A stretch of DNA of 64,000 nt from Diphasiastrum complanatum (lineage: Eukaryota; Streptophyta; Lycopodiopsida; Lycopodiales; Lycopodiaceae), in NCBI GenBank assembly GCA_029204225.1, contig CM055106.1, positions 13,610,294 through 13,674,293 on the forward strand. The letters run 5' to 3'. The notes below the pieces were generated by a model. It was not told where the DNA came from. It saw only the letters and a program-made list of their open reading frames with translations, and did not search any database. Numbering within the stretch: position 1 is the stretch's first letter; each line of letters opens with the position of its first letter. Shown here piece after piece: positions 22,267 through 33,418 of this stretch. The translations under genes and the position numbers were made by a program.

Positions 22267-22460
22267 TGATATGATTCACTTTAGAAAAATATTTATTTAA
22301 CTAACTCCATTTCATTATGAACATGCAAAATAAAAATAAAAACCTCATCATAATATAATTCACTTTGAAAAAAAAAATATATATATATATAGCCTAATCA
22401 TAATGTAATTCACTTTAGAAATATATTTATTTAACTAATTTCATGTCATTATCAACATGC
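22267..22460. repeat. Direct repeat pair, about 70 bp
   Basis: A block containing attcactttagaaa-atatttatttaactaa and catgcaaaa occurs near 22270-22335 and again near 22400-22460, separated by an AT microsatellite (about 22376-22391). The copies are roughly 85-90% alike by eye. Origin unknown; possibly LTR or MITE ends. Confidence 0.65.
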
Positions 22461-22472
22461 AAAAAAAAAAAA

Positions 22473-22585
22473 TACGTGGATAATCCACACAGAAGATATC
22501 CACGCGTGGATATCTTTAACTTCTGGTCTCTTCCGGTGAACAAACTGAAATTTGCGTGGATAATCCATGCATGGATTATCCACGC
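22473..22585. repeat. Cluster of perfect palindromes built on GTGGAT/ATCCAC
   Basis: Three palindromic units in 113 bp: CGTGGATAATCCAC near 22475-22488, a perfect 24-bp palindrome at 22493-22516 centred on CACGCGTG, and a perfect 32-bp palindrome at 22554-22585 (left arm GCGTGGATAATCCATG). All use the same GTGGATA half-site. Not part of any recognised element; it sits right of an A-run. Confidence 0.9.
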
Positions 22586-22649
22586 CAAAATTGCTTTCCG
22601 GTGTCGCCAACCTTCCCTCCCAAACAGTTGCAAAATATGATAGCATCAG

Positions 22650-23019
22650 TCAAATGGAAGTGTGCTTGACAACCGGGCTAAAAGAAATGTTGAAATTTCA
22701 CATTTCTAGCTTGACTAGTTTTGATGTATTATGTGTAAATCCACTTGTATGTGATGATGTGGCATTGGCCACATGGATAGATGTTTAGAAAAAGTTCACA
22801 ATGTTCATATTTCTCATTTGAGGTCTTTTAGCATCATTTCATGTGAGAAAAAAAGGCCATTTTAGCCTAGGGCAAAGAATAGCAATTTTTGCCTATTGAT
22901 GGATCTCAAGATCATGAGGTCAATTCTAGGGTTGATGACCTATTTCAGGGTATTTTCTAAAGGGTTCGGTCACATATGGTTGATAGATAAGCCTAAACCC
23001 TAGATCTAAAAAGGACTTG

Positions 23020-23062
<43 letters not shown>

Positions 23063-24111
23063 ATATCATTGTTAATCTTGTGAAATTGATGATGAGAAAT
23101 CAAGATTTTCCACTTCCATCAAGATTGTCTTTGAGTGGCGAGTTAAAGCTACCATATGTGACTAATCTTATGCATTAATTACATCGTTTGCAAGGTACTA
23201 GAGTTGATTACAAGTCCAGTATGTTTGATGCACTTTTCTTTTGAATGTTTGATCAAATCTATGTGCCTTTTGTGGAGTTAAATGCCAAATTAGCTAGTTT
23301 TGGTAACTACTCTTGATTATAGCTCATAGTTTGGATCTAGATCTCTAATTTGTGCATCCTCCATCAGTTTTAGGATTAATTGGGATTAAATTTGCTATAA
23401 AATTTTGTCAAGTATCATGTACAAATCATATGAATAGCGAACACAAAACAATAGTGAATGCAACATCATACTCAAAACTAACTTTGAGTAATTGATCAAC
23501 TCTATCTGATATACTTCCGCTAATTAGCAATAGGCACTAATAAAATACACATAGAAGTTTAGCAAGAATACCAAACTAGAAAATGATCAACTATTTATAC
23601 TAGCGAGGAATGTTGTTTAGGCTTATCCAAAATGACAACTAGGGTAGCTATTTGGTCATAGACCACAATTGGCACTTAGCCATAATAAGTTGTCACTTAT
23701 CCAAGTTGCATGATAATTGCTTGTTAAAAATAGTCAAAACAAGTTGTTAGCTTCAAAAAAAGTGGTAACAATTAACATTCAATAGTTTGAACACCTTTGA
23801 TAGTCTCTATCATTGTTGAATCCAATTGTTAACCATTCCCGTGTATTCCTGTAGACTGTGTGAAAACATAAGTAAAATTGCAGAAACTAGATAATTGAAT
23901 GGATGTAGATTAATGATCGACTATGAGGATGATAATCCAACAATTGAAGGTTTGCGGAGGTAACATTGCTAAAATTTGACAATCATTTTACCCATCAACA
24001 AAGACAATTTTGAATATGTTTGAAGGGCCTAAAATTTTCTTGAATATTAGTACCATGGGTAAAATCTCATCAAAAACATCATTCTAATTGGCAACTTGAA
24101 CCATCATATGA
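22650..24111. other. Gene-free stretch with a (GT)n microsatellite
   Basis: No coding signal. A (GT)n tract with one GC interruption occupies about 23018-23060. The rest is AT-rich unique-looking DNA. Confidence 0.6.
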
Positions 24112-24338
24112 GTAGCAAAGATGGTGACAATAAGAATCATAATCTCTCTTGCCTTATTTTTTAAGTGGAAACTGTTTCAACTTGATGTCTCCAACGCTTT
24201 TTTGAATGGCTATTTTGAGGAGGAGATATACATGGAACAGCCTCAAGGATTTATCTAGGATAAATCTAAGGTGTGTTTGCTATTTAGAAGTCTTTATGGC
24301 TTGAAGCGAGCACCTAGATCATGGTATTCAAGACTCAA

Positions 24339-24715
24339 CATTAGAGGAGTTTTGAGTTCCAAAAAGACCCTTTAAGAATTCATGCAAGATGTCTTTTTTA
24401 TTATTAAAATATTATAACACTAATACTTTTGACTTGCCATAACTTTTTAATCGTAGCTCAGAAGTATATTATATAACATATCATTGAAAGCCCTTGTCGA
24501 GCACTTTTCAATGCACCAAACTCCGCTAAATTTGGATTTACCACTAAAACGTTATGCCATTTTTAGTATGGAATCAAAATGTGGACTCAAAAAGTTACGT
24601 TACGTAGATTTCAAATTTGAGTGTTTTGATTGGTCCATGTGTAAGAAAAATTTGTGAAAAAATATAAAAAGAATCTTTACAAAGGGTCTTTTTTGGATTT
24701 AGAACTCCTCTAATG
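24339..24715. mobile_element. MITE-like non-autonomous DNA element, 377 bp
   Basis: Terminal inverted repeats of about 36 bp begin CATTAGAGGAGTT and continue with a shared AAAAAGACCCTTT block; a 3-bp caa occurs on both sides as a possible target duplication. It interrupts copia RT codons. No coding capacity. Superfamily not assigned; a 3-bp TSD would fit PIF/Harbinger, but the usual TTA/TAA here lies inside the repeats. Confidence 0.75.
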
Positions 24716-24818
24716 CAACTTTCTACTTTCATTAGGATTTGTGCTTAGTGACTATGATCCTTCTATGTACTTAAAGTTTGATGGTAGTAATATTGTCATT
24801 CTTCTAATCTATGTAGAT

Positions 24819-25509
24819 TGTGAAAAGTACAGTACTAAGGACCATAAATGGATCTTTGAATGATCCACAAGGTGATTGTATGCTTGTTAAACAATCTATC
24901 AAAAACTAGTCATCAGAAAACAAGATCTAGTTTAGCAGCTTGATAGGAAACAAGTAGAGAAAATCAAAGCATTGATCAATTAGTATAATCCAACTCCACA
25001 CGTGTGGAAATAAGGCTGTAGTACGGCCTGTAGACAGTGTTTACAAAGTGCCAAAGCTGGGTTTCATTGGAAAAATAGAGTAATCACCATACAATGAGAG
25101 GAAACTCGAGTTTCTCCTTGAGGCTCCAAAAAGTTTCTATCTTCTCACTATGGAGAATGGGAATACATAGTAAAACACACTTCCTTTGCAAAGTTAGGTG
25201 AAAATCCAGCATGTAATAAGGAAGTAGACTCCACTTTCTTGCCCTAATGTAAAAACCCTAGCCTAGATCCAAGAGTCATGCTTGGTAGGTGCATGGTAGG
25301 TACAAATCTCATCATAAATCATGGTCTAGATCCTACAAAGTAGGAATCACTTCCAAATAGACACAACCACTCCTCTTGACTCATGGTAACCTACTTTAAG
25401 TGTGTATGTACAAGTGGCACTTTGGCCATTCAAGTAACCAACAAACAATATTGACAAAATGTACAATATTCTACATGGCTAGATTTGCCAATGTAGGCAA
25501 TTTTTCACA
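24819..25509 (-). mobile_element. Solo LTR of family A, minus orientation
   Basis: 691 bp, matching the complement of the element A LTRs throughout, TGTG...CACA boundaries, with a perfect 5-bp duplication tagat (24814-24818, 25510-25514). It splits the IYVDD codons of element E. Keeps the intact palindrome TCCACACGTGTGGA (24995-25008). Formed by LTR-LTR recombination after insertion. Confidence 0.95.
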
Positions 25510-25796
25510 TAGATGACATTATTCTTAGTGGAAATCATTTGATGCTAGTTCAAGAAACCAAAGATGCATTAGGGAAAGAATTTAAAATGCAAGATCTAGG
25601 AGAGATTCATTACATTTTGGGCCTTGAGATTGATTTTCATGATGAGTATGCTTTTATTTGTCAATCTAGATATGTCTTTTCTATGTTGAGAAAATTCAAT
25701 ATGCAAAATTGTAAAGGCATAGATACTCCCATGGAGCAACATGTGAAAGATCCTATTAAAGGTGATGAAAGATCCTTCGAGGACATCACACTTTAT

Positions 25797-26476
25797 TGTA
25801 AAAATTACAGCAAATAAGGATCCTAAAACACTTGAAATGATGAGGGAAACAATAGATTATGATTTCATAAGATTAGCACAAGTTGAACCATCAAAATCCA
25901 TCAAAAATCTATGCTTGAACCTCACTAAATGGCCCAAATCCTTGAAGAAGACTTCACACGTGTGAAAGTACGGCCTCCCACAGTCTGAGTACTGTACACC
26001 AGACCTACATTCAATCCTATAATCATTAGTAATCACAAGTACTCAAACAATTATGAACATAGAGAGCAATTGCACCATTATGAGAGAAAAAACATGAAAT
26101 TACTTGATTGATTTTGGTGAGATATCATCACCTATATATACATGATCCATCACAGTTTTGGACAGGTATGAGTAGCCCTAAACCTATCCCTAATGCTAAT
26201 TTTAGTGGATCTTTCATCCCTACCAAGTTAGGGTTGGAATCTTGGAGATCCCTCAACAATGCAAAAATTACCAAAAATAGCTCCTATTTTTTCTCCCTTG
26301 TATCTAAGCATAATTTGGACTCATTCCAAAGGTTCTAACACTTGTCTACTTGAGAACATCCTTATGAATGGAATCCTATGCTATTTGGCACGTGTGACAA
26401 GCCACATCATGACCATCTAACTATTTACAAGTCATATGACCAAAACTAGTCAAGCTAGAATTGTGAATTTTTAACA
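25797..26476 (-). mobile_element. Solo LTR of family C, minus orientation
   Basis: Complement begins TGTTAAAAATTCACAATTCTAGC, matching the LTR at 60503. Host codons rejoin as LYRSLIGS when it and one copy of a 4-bp ttat duplication are removed. It holds the palindrome TTCACACGTGTGAA (25953-25966) next to a GTAC site. Confidence 0.85.
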
Positions 26477-27164
26477 TTATAGGAGTCTTATAGGCTCTTT
26501 AATTTAGCTTACTATCACTAGACCCAATTTGAGCTATTGTGTGCACAAATTGAGTCAATTTATGCAAGATCCCAAGATCCAACATTGGAAAATGGCCAAG
26601 AGAGTTCTAAGATATGTATCTTCTACTCAAGATTATGGTTTATTGTACAAGAATGAAGATCTAACCATTGTTGGCTATTCGGATTCCGATTTTGCAAGTG
26701 ATAAAATGGATCAAAAGTCCATTAATGCACATACTATCTTTCTTGGAGGCAATCTTGTATCTTGGCTTTCAAAGAAACAAGATACCATATCTCTATCATC
26801 TTGTGAGGCCGAGTACAAAGCACTCACTACAACAACTAAAGAGGTGCTTTGGATCAAGAGGTTAATCATGGAGCTAAAGTGCATCAAAGAGGATGATCTT
26901 CCCTTGATCAAATGTGACAACATATCAGCACAAGCTCTTGCAAACAATCCTATTTTTCATGCAAGAAGCAAGCATATAGAAGTGGCACACCATTTTGTAA
27001 GGGAAAAGCTCATTGGAGGTGAAATCAACTTAGAACATGTCGACACATCTTCGTGTATTGCTGATCTTCTCACAAAGCCACTTTGCAAAAGTGCCTTCTC
27101 AAAGCATAGGTCTAATCTTGGTCTTATCTCAAGATAATGCTTTATCCACATTAGATACATTTTT

Positions 27165-27172
27165 AGGAGGAG
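27165..27172 (+). promoter_or_regulatory. Polypurine tract of element E
   Basis: AGGAGGAG immediately before TGTCAAAATATTG, after the RNase H stop. Typical copia arrangement. Confidence 0.8.
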
Positions 27173-27699
27173 TGTCAAAATATTGAAAAATCTATCTAAT
27201 GATGTGAGTAGGGGTCCTAAAAATGCCAAAGATGAATTGAGCTCTTTTGGCTTAGTAAAGACCCATCTTAGAATAAAATATTCAAGGTAGGTAGAAGTAG
27301 AAACTCGAGCTACCATAGGAATTGTCATTTGTACTTTACATGCCACATTTAATGCATGAAAAGACTAGGTGGCACAATTAGACATAGTGAGGTGGCTTGG
27401 ATAAGTCTAGATAGCTTGAGAGGTGGATTCACAACTCCAATTCAACTCAAAGTAGGAGAAGAGTTCATGGATTTATATATATGTGATGTACTCTCATTGA
27501 GAAAATGATGAAATTTGTGTGTAATGCAAATTTGGAGACAGGCTCTTTGTGTCCTCTCTCTCTCTCCACGAGTTTTGTACTTCCTATTTTCTCTCTCTGG
27601 CCGAGTAGAGGCATTTATGATGCTTTGTCTTATGTTTTGTTGATAGATCTTGCTTGTAACACAATAATATTTCTTGTATGATCAGCTTTCCTATTGACA
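27173..27699 (+). mobile_element. Element E 3' LTR (right edge uncertain)
   Basis: Starts TGTCAAAATATTG. A TATA-like run (ggatttatatatatg, about 27470), a CT-rich tract (27550s) and a possible end ATTGACA at 27699 fit LTR structure. A further CACACGTGTG palindrome at 27769 suggests the LTR may extend beyond 27699. Confidence 0.6.
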
Positions 27700-28197
27700 A
27701 CCAATGCTAGTCTGATCTTTATGGTATTATTGAGCTTAGGAGATCAAAAGTACATGTGTAGGGCGTCCCACACGTGTGAATTCAGCAACCAGTGGTGTAG
27801 CAGCGAATCTACAGGTGGCACAGGTGTTGGTACGACAGGATACCACTTATGGGTAGTGTTAGCCGAATTTTTGATGACATAATTCAGACTAAAAATGAGC
27901 TATTTGAAGTTTGATTCTTGTAAGAGGTTTCATAATGGTTATTTACTATTTTTAGTAAGTAAATTGACACGACACTAGCAATATTGTTATATTCGGACAT
28001 GATGCCAGTTTTACTCTATAAAGTTTAGAGATGATATCCACAGTAATAAGTGCCTTCAAATTGGCATAATTAACGTTAATTAGAATTTACAGTTTTTTCA
28101 GCATTGCCGAGACTGCAATATTACAATGTACTAATTTTATTGCCGTTAATAAAAAATGCCCAGATAATTTCAGGTACTGTCTTAAAGTTCAAGGGGG
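27700..28197. other. Gene-free stretch between LTRs
   Basis: No coding signal. It ends in a polypurine tract caaggggg directly before the LTR-like start at 28198, so the last part is probably the 3' internal end of the element owning that LTR, or chance. Confidence 0.4.
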
Positions 28198-28734
28198 TGT
28201 CCTAAGGTTAAGGGTTTGAAGACACGTTCAGTTGCGGTTTTTAATGAAGAGCAATTCAAAATTGCTAATCTGAAGTACTAAACTGATTTTCAAATTGGAA
28301 TCGATGAGTTAATGATGGAAATCTTTTATCGAATTTGGAAGTCTGGTCATCAGACAATATGCTTGATGGAGATTATGTTTTCATTTGTGAAGTTCCAGAT
28401 GGAAGCAAGGGTTTTGTTCATTAATGATTATCTGAGTTCAATTGAAAACAACAATCGAGGTTGTAAAGGCTTAAGACAGGGTATGGGGAATGAGAATGGA
28501 TGTCAATTCAATTTATGAAGGCATAAACTGTTCAATTACCTGAATCTTGGAAGTCACGAATATGAGACTAAAAAATGGTTTTTGGAGGCCAACAATATGT
28601 AAAGAGCCCTCTTTGTCAAAATGAAAGCTGAAATGATTTTCAAGAAGAGATAGTACCCTTCACTGAAAGTTGGTTGTGGAAAGGAGGTCATGCGTCTGAA
28701 GGAAGAAGAGGAGTGAGAGAGAGGGAAAGTGTGT

Positions 28735-29000
28735 CCAGTTTCATGAGGAGAGTTTAGAGAACTGAGAGCAAAAGCTTCCTTTCCCTCTCTGTCATCACTG
28801 GTCCACAAAGAAGTTTCCCCACAACTACATCTGATGATTGATATAAGTACAGTGATTGTGCTCATGAGGAATCAATTGAGAGAATTCATGCATACTTGCT
28901 ATTGAAATGTGTCCAATTTGATAAGGAAAGTTTAGAAAACAGAGAGCAAAAGCTTTCTTTCCCTCTCTTTCATTGTTGGTCCATAGAGAGAGTTTTCCCT
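28735..29000. repeat. Internal duplication inside the long LTR
   Basis: Two blocks of about 95 bp, each with gtgtcca-ttt-at-agga-agtttaga-aac-gagagcaaaagct-ctttccctctct, start near 28735 and 28903. They are about 80-85% alike by eye. Confidence 0.7.
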
Positions 29001-30322
29001 GTTGTGTGAATCTTACCTGTTGTTCCCTGACCACTGAAAATGGGGAAGGAAGAAATCTGAAGCAGATTGAAGGCAAACAACTATGTGAAATCTGTTCACA
29101 GACATGCTAAATCAAATTTGATAGTTGCTGCTGAAGCAAATTTGAATTACAATGGATTTTGGAAGCCTGGAGTCCTGTGAAGCATTATCATTTCTACTAT
29201 TCTGAAGGAGGGCTTCATTCCATTGCTGTTTGCTGCTGTGAGAAGGAGGATCTGAATTACATCCCTGCTGCTATTTCAAAAGAGTGACCTGTGGGTGAAT
29301 AAATCCCAGGCTGCCTAGGAAGAGAGTCGCTGCACCATCGCGACCTGATCTGTGCCATTGAGACGCGGTTTTGAAGGGCGACCATCTATGAAAGAAGAGA
29401 CCACGCTATGCTGTTTCAGAAGAAGAGAGTGAAGGGTGGCTATCTGTAGGTCTGATCAGAAGTCATGTTGTCCCTGTGTTTGAGAGGGAGTGACTTGCAC
29501 CAGTGCGAATTACTTCTGCGAGAGAGGGCCTACGTAGTCACCATCGCGATCTGTACCCTCATGATCTGTGTTTGAAGTAAAAGAGAGAGAGAAAAGGAGA
29601 GGCCATGGGGAGAGGACCCATGCCTTTTTCTTGGTGAGTTGGGAGAGACGGGCCTGACAAAAATTTGGGTGCCCACAAGTGCAAACCTGAGATTTTATAT
29701 GTAAGGAGACGCAAGAGACTGGTAATAGTGACTGAAGTGAAGATTCGCTGACCGTTGACTGCTGACTGTCTGAAAATCCTTAACCTTTGGATACATCCTG
29801 AGAAGTTAAGGCAGAGTCTGTCTGAGTCATTGAGGTAAGTTGTAATTTCAGACTGATATTAAAACTACCCTTAAAGAACTTCTAATGGCTGTGTCAATTG
29901 ATTTATAATGACTCTATTTGGAAGTCTGTTTTTTTAGACTTTATGAAGTTTACAGTTTGAAGGGCTTTTGAGTATAACCGAACTACATTTATCATTTTTA
30001 AACAATGACAATTTGAAAATCTCATAACTTTATCCATTGAAAGCAATAATTGCAGTTTTCAGATTTTATAATTCTGTGAGGCCTTTATATGATTTTGCAA
30101 AAGGAAAATGAACTAAATCTTATAACAGCCATAACTTTTGCATTTTAAGTCGCATTTGAGTGAATTGTAAAGCAAAAGTGAGGAGAATTATGTGATGAAT
30201 TTTTTTTTTTTTTAAGAAGAAACAGTTTTTGAATGACTGATTGGAAGTTATTAAGCTATCAGAAATTTAATAAAGAACAAGTCCTATGGTCAGATATATA
30301 ATAAGTCTTTATTATACTTATA

Positions 30323-30436
30323 TCAGCTTGTTGGAACATACAAGCTGAATATTATCCCCAAAATTGTTGGAACACACAATTTGGGATATTACTGTGAAGA
30401 TAAGATAGAGGGAACATTGTTGGAACATACAACGTT
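30323..30436 (+). repeat. Three hairpins with one conserved loop
   Basis: Stems differ but the 10-nt loop TTGGAACA(T/C)A is the same: TCAGCTTG/CAAGCTGA (30323-30348), AAATTG/CAATTT (30361-30382), AACATTG/CAACGTT (30413-30436, one mismatch). Spacing between them is unequal. They lie about 350-470 bp upstream of the TATA box, in U3. Confidence 0.8.
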
Positions 30437-30790
30437 GATGCCATACTGATACTTGTACTTATGTGGTTTTTAAAGAACAAAAGTTGCGTAAATATACCAT
30501 GAACTAATATAGAGATATTGGAAAATAAGGATGGTATGTCTGTTACTATAAATTGTTGGAACTTTCATCAAATCCCTGAACATGATTGTAGAAGTATACT
30601 CAATTTTCTATCAGAATTATATTATCAAGAATCAATCATCCATATATATATTAACATTGAGTACACACTAGACGAAGAGTGTTGGGCTACTATAGATAGT
30701 GAGATTAGTGAAACTATTACTGAATTGTTACCAGAAGGTAGCTATTTTATTTTAGCCTCATTACATTTATGAAGAGTTTGGAACTCTCTT

Positions 30791-30801
30791 CTATATAAAA
30801 C
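30791..30801 (+). promoter_or_regulatory. TATA box of the long LTR
   Basis: CTATATAAAAC about 150 bp before the LTR end, correctly placed for retrotransposon transcription initiation near 30820. Confidence 0.6.
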
Positions 30802-30946
30802 ACGGTGTATCCTAAAACGATTCAGGATTGACGGATAGAGAATCATCGATACTCGCGTTAAGTGAGATCTGATACTTGATCTCGCTGATTTACCCCTTTG
30901 AACATTTCTAGTTAGTTCAATCCCTTGCTAGAAAATAGTTTAACAT

Positions 30947-30963
30947 TGGTGCGTCTGCCGGGA
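30947..30963 (+). promoter_or_regulatory. PBS-like site of the long LTR
   Basis: TGGTGCGTCTGCCGGGA resembles the TGGCGCCGTCTG-type PBS of plant gypsy elements with one base missing. The following 250 bp is AT-rich leader-like sequence without a recognisable gag. Confidence 0.55.
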
Positions 30964-31372
30964 GCCAGGATTTGAGAAGGGATAAGATTTGTATTTGATG
31001 TCCATTTATCCTCTCCCATGAAAACTACAAATGATGGATTTTATTAAGATGAAAATTGTGCTACAAAATTTATAGGATTTTATTCTACCAAGAATGAAAA
31101 TGAACTCCAAAACAAATTGGGTGTTAAGATTTCTTTTATAATTGTGCAATTCTCTCTTTTAATTATTCTGAATGACTTGATATGGGTCTATTGAATGAAT
31201 TCTATGATTTTGGGATCTATATTATCTTTTTGATATAATTGAAATATATAAGAGAGATTTTTACTTATCTTGCAAAAAAAAGAACCATGGATGATAGTTT
31301 CTTATATGAGTATTTTGGAAATATGGATGTGGAAGCTATACATGCACCATCCAATGAAGTAAATGTCATCTA

Positions 31373-32551
31373 TCAACTCATTTCATGGGTATCTAGCATC
31401 ATAAGTGATGATGTGATTGATTTGAGAGAAGAACAATTGTTATTGTTCGTGTTCGTGTTCGTTTGACCATCATCTTCATGTCTTCGGTCCATAGCTTTTC
31501 TGTTCGCGACCACACAGCTCCCTTGTTTCTCTTCTGCCTTGAGCTCTAAAGCTATCATAGCTTTGTGGCCAGAAACAATTTGTTTCTTCAGCTCCCTCTC
31601 AAAGCATGGTAGCTTTATAACTCCCAGACTCTTTCTCTGCCTATCGGACAAACCTTTGTCTAGGGCCTTGGTGAAGATGTCCGCCACCATTTGCTTTGTG
31701 CCAATGAAGCTGGTCTTCAGTTCTCTTCTAGTGACCAGGTCCCTTATCAAGTGACACTTGATTGCGATGTGTTTCATCCTTGAGTGAAACACGGAATCCT
31801 TCGTCAGATGAATTGCAGAAGTATTGTCCATCTGCAGAATCAGTGGCTCTTGCTTGTTTTCACCCAGTCCGTCGAGGAACTGTCTCAACCATGTGATTTC
31901 GTTGGCCATCTTCGCGACTGCAATGTATTCTGCTTCAGAGTATGATTGAGCTATAATAGTCTGCTTCTTGCTGACCTAGAGAATTGCTGCGTCTGTTGCA
32001 ATGGTGCACCCTCCTGAGACACTTTTACAGTCTTCCTTGAGAGATGCCCAACTAGCATCACTATAGGAGTGCATCTGAAAACCTGCATCATGAGAATAAC
32101 ACAGCCCATAATCCTTCGTTTGTTGAAGGTACTGTGAGATTCACTTTGCGATCTTCAAGTGTGCTAAGCTTGGATTCGTGCTGAATTGACTCATTTTGAA
32201 CACGACATAAGTAATGTCTAGACGTGTGTTGTCTGCTAGATACATCAAAGATCTGATCAACCTCCTGTAAGGTGTGTGTTGCATCATCTCCTGCTCTTCT
32301 TCTGTCTTCGAGCAATCTTTGTTCGTCAGGACTGTCCTTGCAAGCATTGGGGTATTTTCCTCTTTACACTCTATCATTCCGAAATCATCTAGGATTTTTA
32401 GGGTATACCTTGACTGATGAAGGTATCGCTTTCCTTCGTCATAGCCGCAGTCAATCTGCAAGCCTAGATAACATCTGGCTTCTCTTAGATCCGTTATCTC
32501 AAAATGTTTTGAGATCTCATTCTCCTGCAATCAGGCCTTCGCTTCTGTATA
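31373..32551 (-). pseudogene. Copia element F: RT C-part, RNase H and 3' tail
   Basis: The minus strand reads ENEISKHFEITDLREA and RCYLGLQIDCGYDEGKRYLH (32530-32400), a broken RNase H, then WLRQFLDGLGENKQEPLILQ, MDNTSAIHLTKDSVFHSRMK and ADIFTKALD, continuing to a Lys/Asn-rich tail ending at 31373. The upstream half of the same gene lies at 39419-42400, on the far side of element B. It differs from the A/B/D lineage. Confidence 0.85.
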
Positions 32552-32556
32552 GTATC

Positions 32557-33418
32557 TGTTGAAAATTGTCACTTCTCACTTGACATTGGTTCATGTAAAT
32601 ATTGATCAAACATTAGAATATGTTGATGATATGATTTCACACGTGTGGAGCATGTTCCCATGTGTGAAAGGATGTACTTTTCATGTTTGTATATATCCAA
32701 ATTGATTTTGTATCATTCTAGTTAGTGTGAACATGAAATGACTAGTTTTTAGTCAAGTTGACTAGTCACCTACAAATTAGCTTTTCCTTGCATGTGCATG
32801 AGTAAATGCTCCCACATGGCAAGTGGATGTTCACATGTGTGTATAGAGTACTAGAAGATAAGAGTTGACCATTTTCCTTAGATCCTATTTTGTAGGGAAT
32901 ATTCCTATATTCTAGGAGACTAGCTTTTTGGATTTTAGTCATATTCTAGAAGGTCAACTATTGGATAAGGATCAAGGATGGATCAAATGGATAGATATGA
33001 GTGATGTGGCACTCTTCACACGTGTGAAGGCCTGCTGGACTGTACCAGACTCATGGATGTACTTGATCCATAAAAGGATCATCATTTTGCTAAGAAAATT
33101 GATGAGACTTTTGCACTCTACACTTTTGTGAGATTTCTAGTCATTTGTCTTGTGATTTTTATGCATGATTGCTATCTAGTATCATTGTACTTGTTGTTTC
33201 AGGTGCAGGCCGTACAGTGGACAGTACTCCACACGTGTGAAGCCGCTCTCACTAAAAAATGATGTGTTGATCCATTGCTCTTGCTTAAATCCAAGTGTAG
33301 TGAATCTAGATCAAGATCTAATGTGTAGAACTTGATAGATTCATTGATTAAGCAACCAATAACTCTCTATGATTGTAAAGTACAATCATTATTGTCCTAA
33401 AAACTGTAAAATTTATCA
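32557..33418 (+). repeat. Element B 5' LTR
   Basis: 862 bp with three CACACGTGTG palindromes: 32638-32647, 33014-33029 (16 bp perfect, CTTCACACGTGTGAAG) and 33230-33239, the last just after GTAC sites. Confidence 0.95.

Larger units (their letters stand above)
24112..27137 (+). pseudogene. Copia element E pol remnant, interrupted three times
   Basis: Coding pieces in order: RT start VAKMVTIRIIISLALFFKWK and LFQLDVSNAFLNGY (24112-24338, stop at about 24258), RT continuing LSDYDPSMYLKFDGS (24716-24818), YVDD completed across the next insertion, LGKEFKMQDLGEIHYILGLE (25510-25796), then YRSLIGS and the RNase H domain (26477-27137) with YSDSDFASDK, SSCEAEYKAL and KCDNISAQ. Frames join cleanly if three insertions are removed: MITE-like 24339-24715, solo LTR 24819-25509, solo LTR 25797-26476. 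The RNase H section 26529-27137 is stop-free; gag to integrase are missing. Confidence 0.9.
28198..30945 (+). mobile_element. Long LTR (about 2.75 kb), gypsy-type, solo or 5' copy
   Basis: Starts TGTCCTAAGG after a G-run and ends TTTAACA just before a PBS-like TGGTGCGTCTGCCGGGA. A TATA box (ctatataaaac, about 30791-30801) lies about 150 bp from the end, as expected for U3/R. It contains an internal duplication (28735-28830 resembling 28903-29000) and three related hairpins at 30323-30436. No partner LTR was seen in the window. An open frame at 30518-30772 (84 aa) just upstream of the TATA box looks like chance. Confidence 0.65.

Noticed and set aside
22426-22790. Overlapping open frames across the palindrome cluster on both strands
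   Set aside because: Perfect palindromes make symmetrical open frames; composition is not protein-like.
30518-30772. 84-residue plus-strand open frame inside the long LTR
   Set aside because: It lies in U3 just upstream of the TATA box, has no recognised domain, and would not be in the normal transcript.
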